A stretch of 6,218 nucleotides of DNA from an uncultured Oxalobacter sp. (GTDB lineage: Bacteria > Pseudomonadota > Gammaproteobacteria > Burkholderiales > Burkholderiaceae_D): positions 1 through 6,218 of the forward strand of contig CAKQQG010000061.1 in NCBI GenBank assembly GCA_934270705.1. The letters are read 5' to 3'. The notes under the pieces were generated by a model. The model saw nothing but the letters and a program-made list of their open reading frames with translations. It did no database searches and was not told the DNA's origin. Both the position numbers and the translations under genes were made by a program. This document shows positions 6,106 to 6,218 of this stretch, piece after piece. Numbering within the stretch: position 1 is the stretch's first letter; each line of letters starts with the position of its first letter.

Positions 6106-6218
6106 ATGGCAACCTACCTTCAGGAACGTAAATCGGTCACAAGCCACACCCTGACAGCACTGTATAACCGGCATGAAAAAATCACCATGCTTACGTGTTA
6201 CGATGCCAGATTCGCCTC
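6106..6218 (+). CDS. panB: 3-methyl-2-oxobutanoate hydroxymethyltransferase, 5' part only
   Basis: Only the first 37 codons are inside the window. PanB transfers a hydroxymethyl group from 5,10-methylenetetrahydrofolate to 2-oxoisovalerate to give ketopantoate, the first committed step of pantothenate and coenzyme A synthesis. The diagnostic piece is KITMLTCYDARFA (residues 25-37), the first strand and loop of the TIM barrel in this family (the usual form is KI-MLTAYD or TCYD). The preceding 24 residues are the short variable N-terminus. It uses a folate cofactor, which fits a position after folK, and the E. coli chromosome also has panB near pcnB-folK. panC would be expected downstream. Confidence 0.88.
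   Translation, partial: MATYLQERKSVTSHTLTALYNRHEKITMLTCYDARFA

Overview
This window is an ordinary chromosomal housekeeping region of a Gram-negative bacterium. It most resembles the Betaproteobacteria, order Burkholderiales. The base composition looks close to half G+C, lower than Burkholderia or Ralstonia, so a moderate-GC lineage such as Oxalobacter and its relatives is my best guess. That guess rests on recalled protein resemblance and gene order, not on a search.

Layout. Bases 1-229 hold no clear gene. They contain a weak lysine/arginine-rich reading frame that leaves the window on the minus strand, and a perfect 11-bp hairpin just past the end of purM. purM (purine synthesis) lies on the minus strand at 230-1273. 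A 76-bp divergent gap (1274-1349) then separates it from a run of plus-strand genes: an AI-2E/PerM-family membrane protein (1350-2429), hda (2438-3109, replication control), a HAD-IB phosphatase (3099-3779), pcnB (3772-5154, poly(A) polymerase), folK (5156-5635, folate synthesis), a small four-helix membrane protein of the DUF486/DMT family (5662-6012) and the 5' end of panB (6106 to the edge, pantothenate synthesis).

The plus-strand genes from 1350 to 6012 look like one operon. The gaps are 8 nt, -11 nt (overlap), -8 nt (overlap), 1 nt and 26 nt. The first five genes lack a good Shine-Dalgarno sequence, and four of them start at or across the stop codon of the gene before, which suggests translational coupling. 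The last two genes have strong Shine-Dalgarno sites. panB follows a 93-bp gap with a possible promoter of its own.

No mobile element, tRNA, rRNA, CRISPR array or defence system was seen. As I recall, similar clusters occur in gammaproteobacteria (purM near hda and perM; pcnB-folK near panB), so this looks like an inherited housekeeping neighbourhood rather than an acquired island. I found no convincing new biological system. The points most worth checking are the hairpin and repeated 9-mer beyond purM, the small dyads near the purM and panB starts, and the two genes without assigned substrates (HAD-IB and DUF486).
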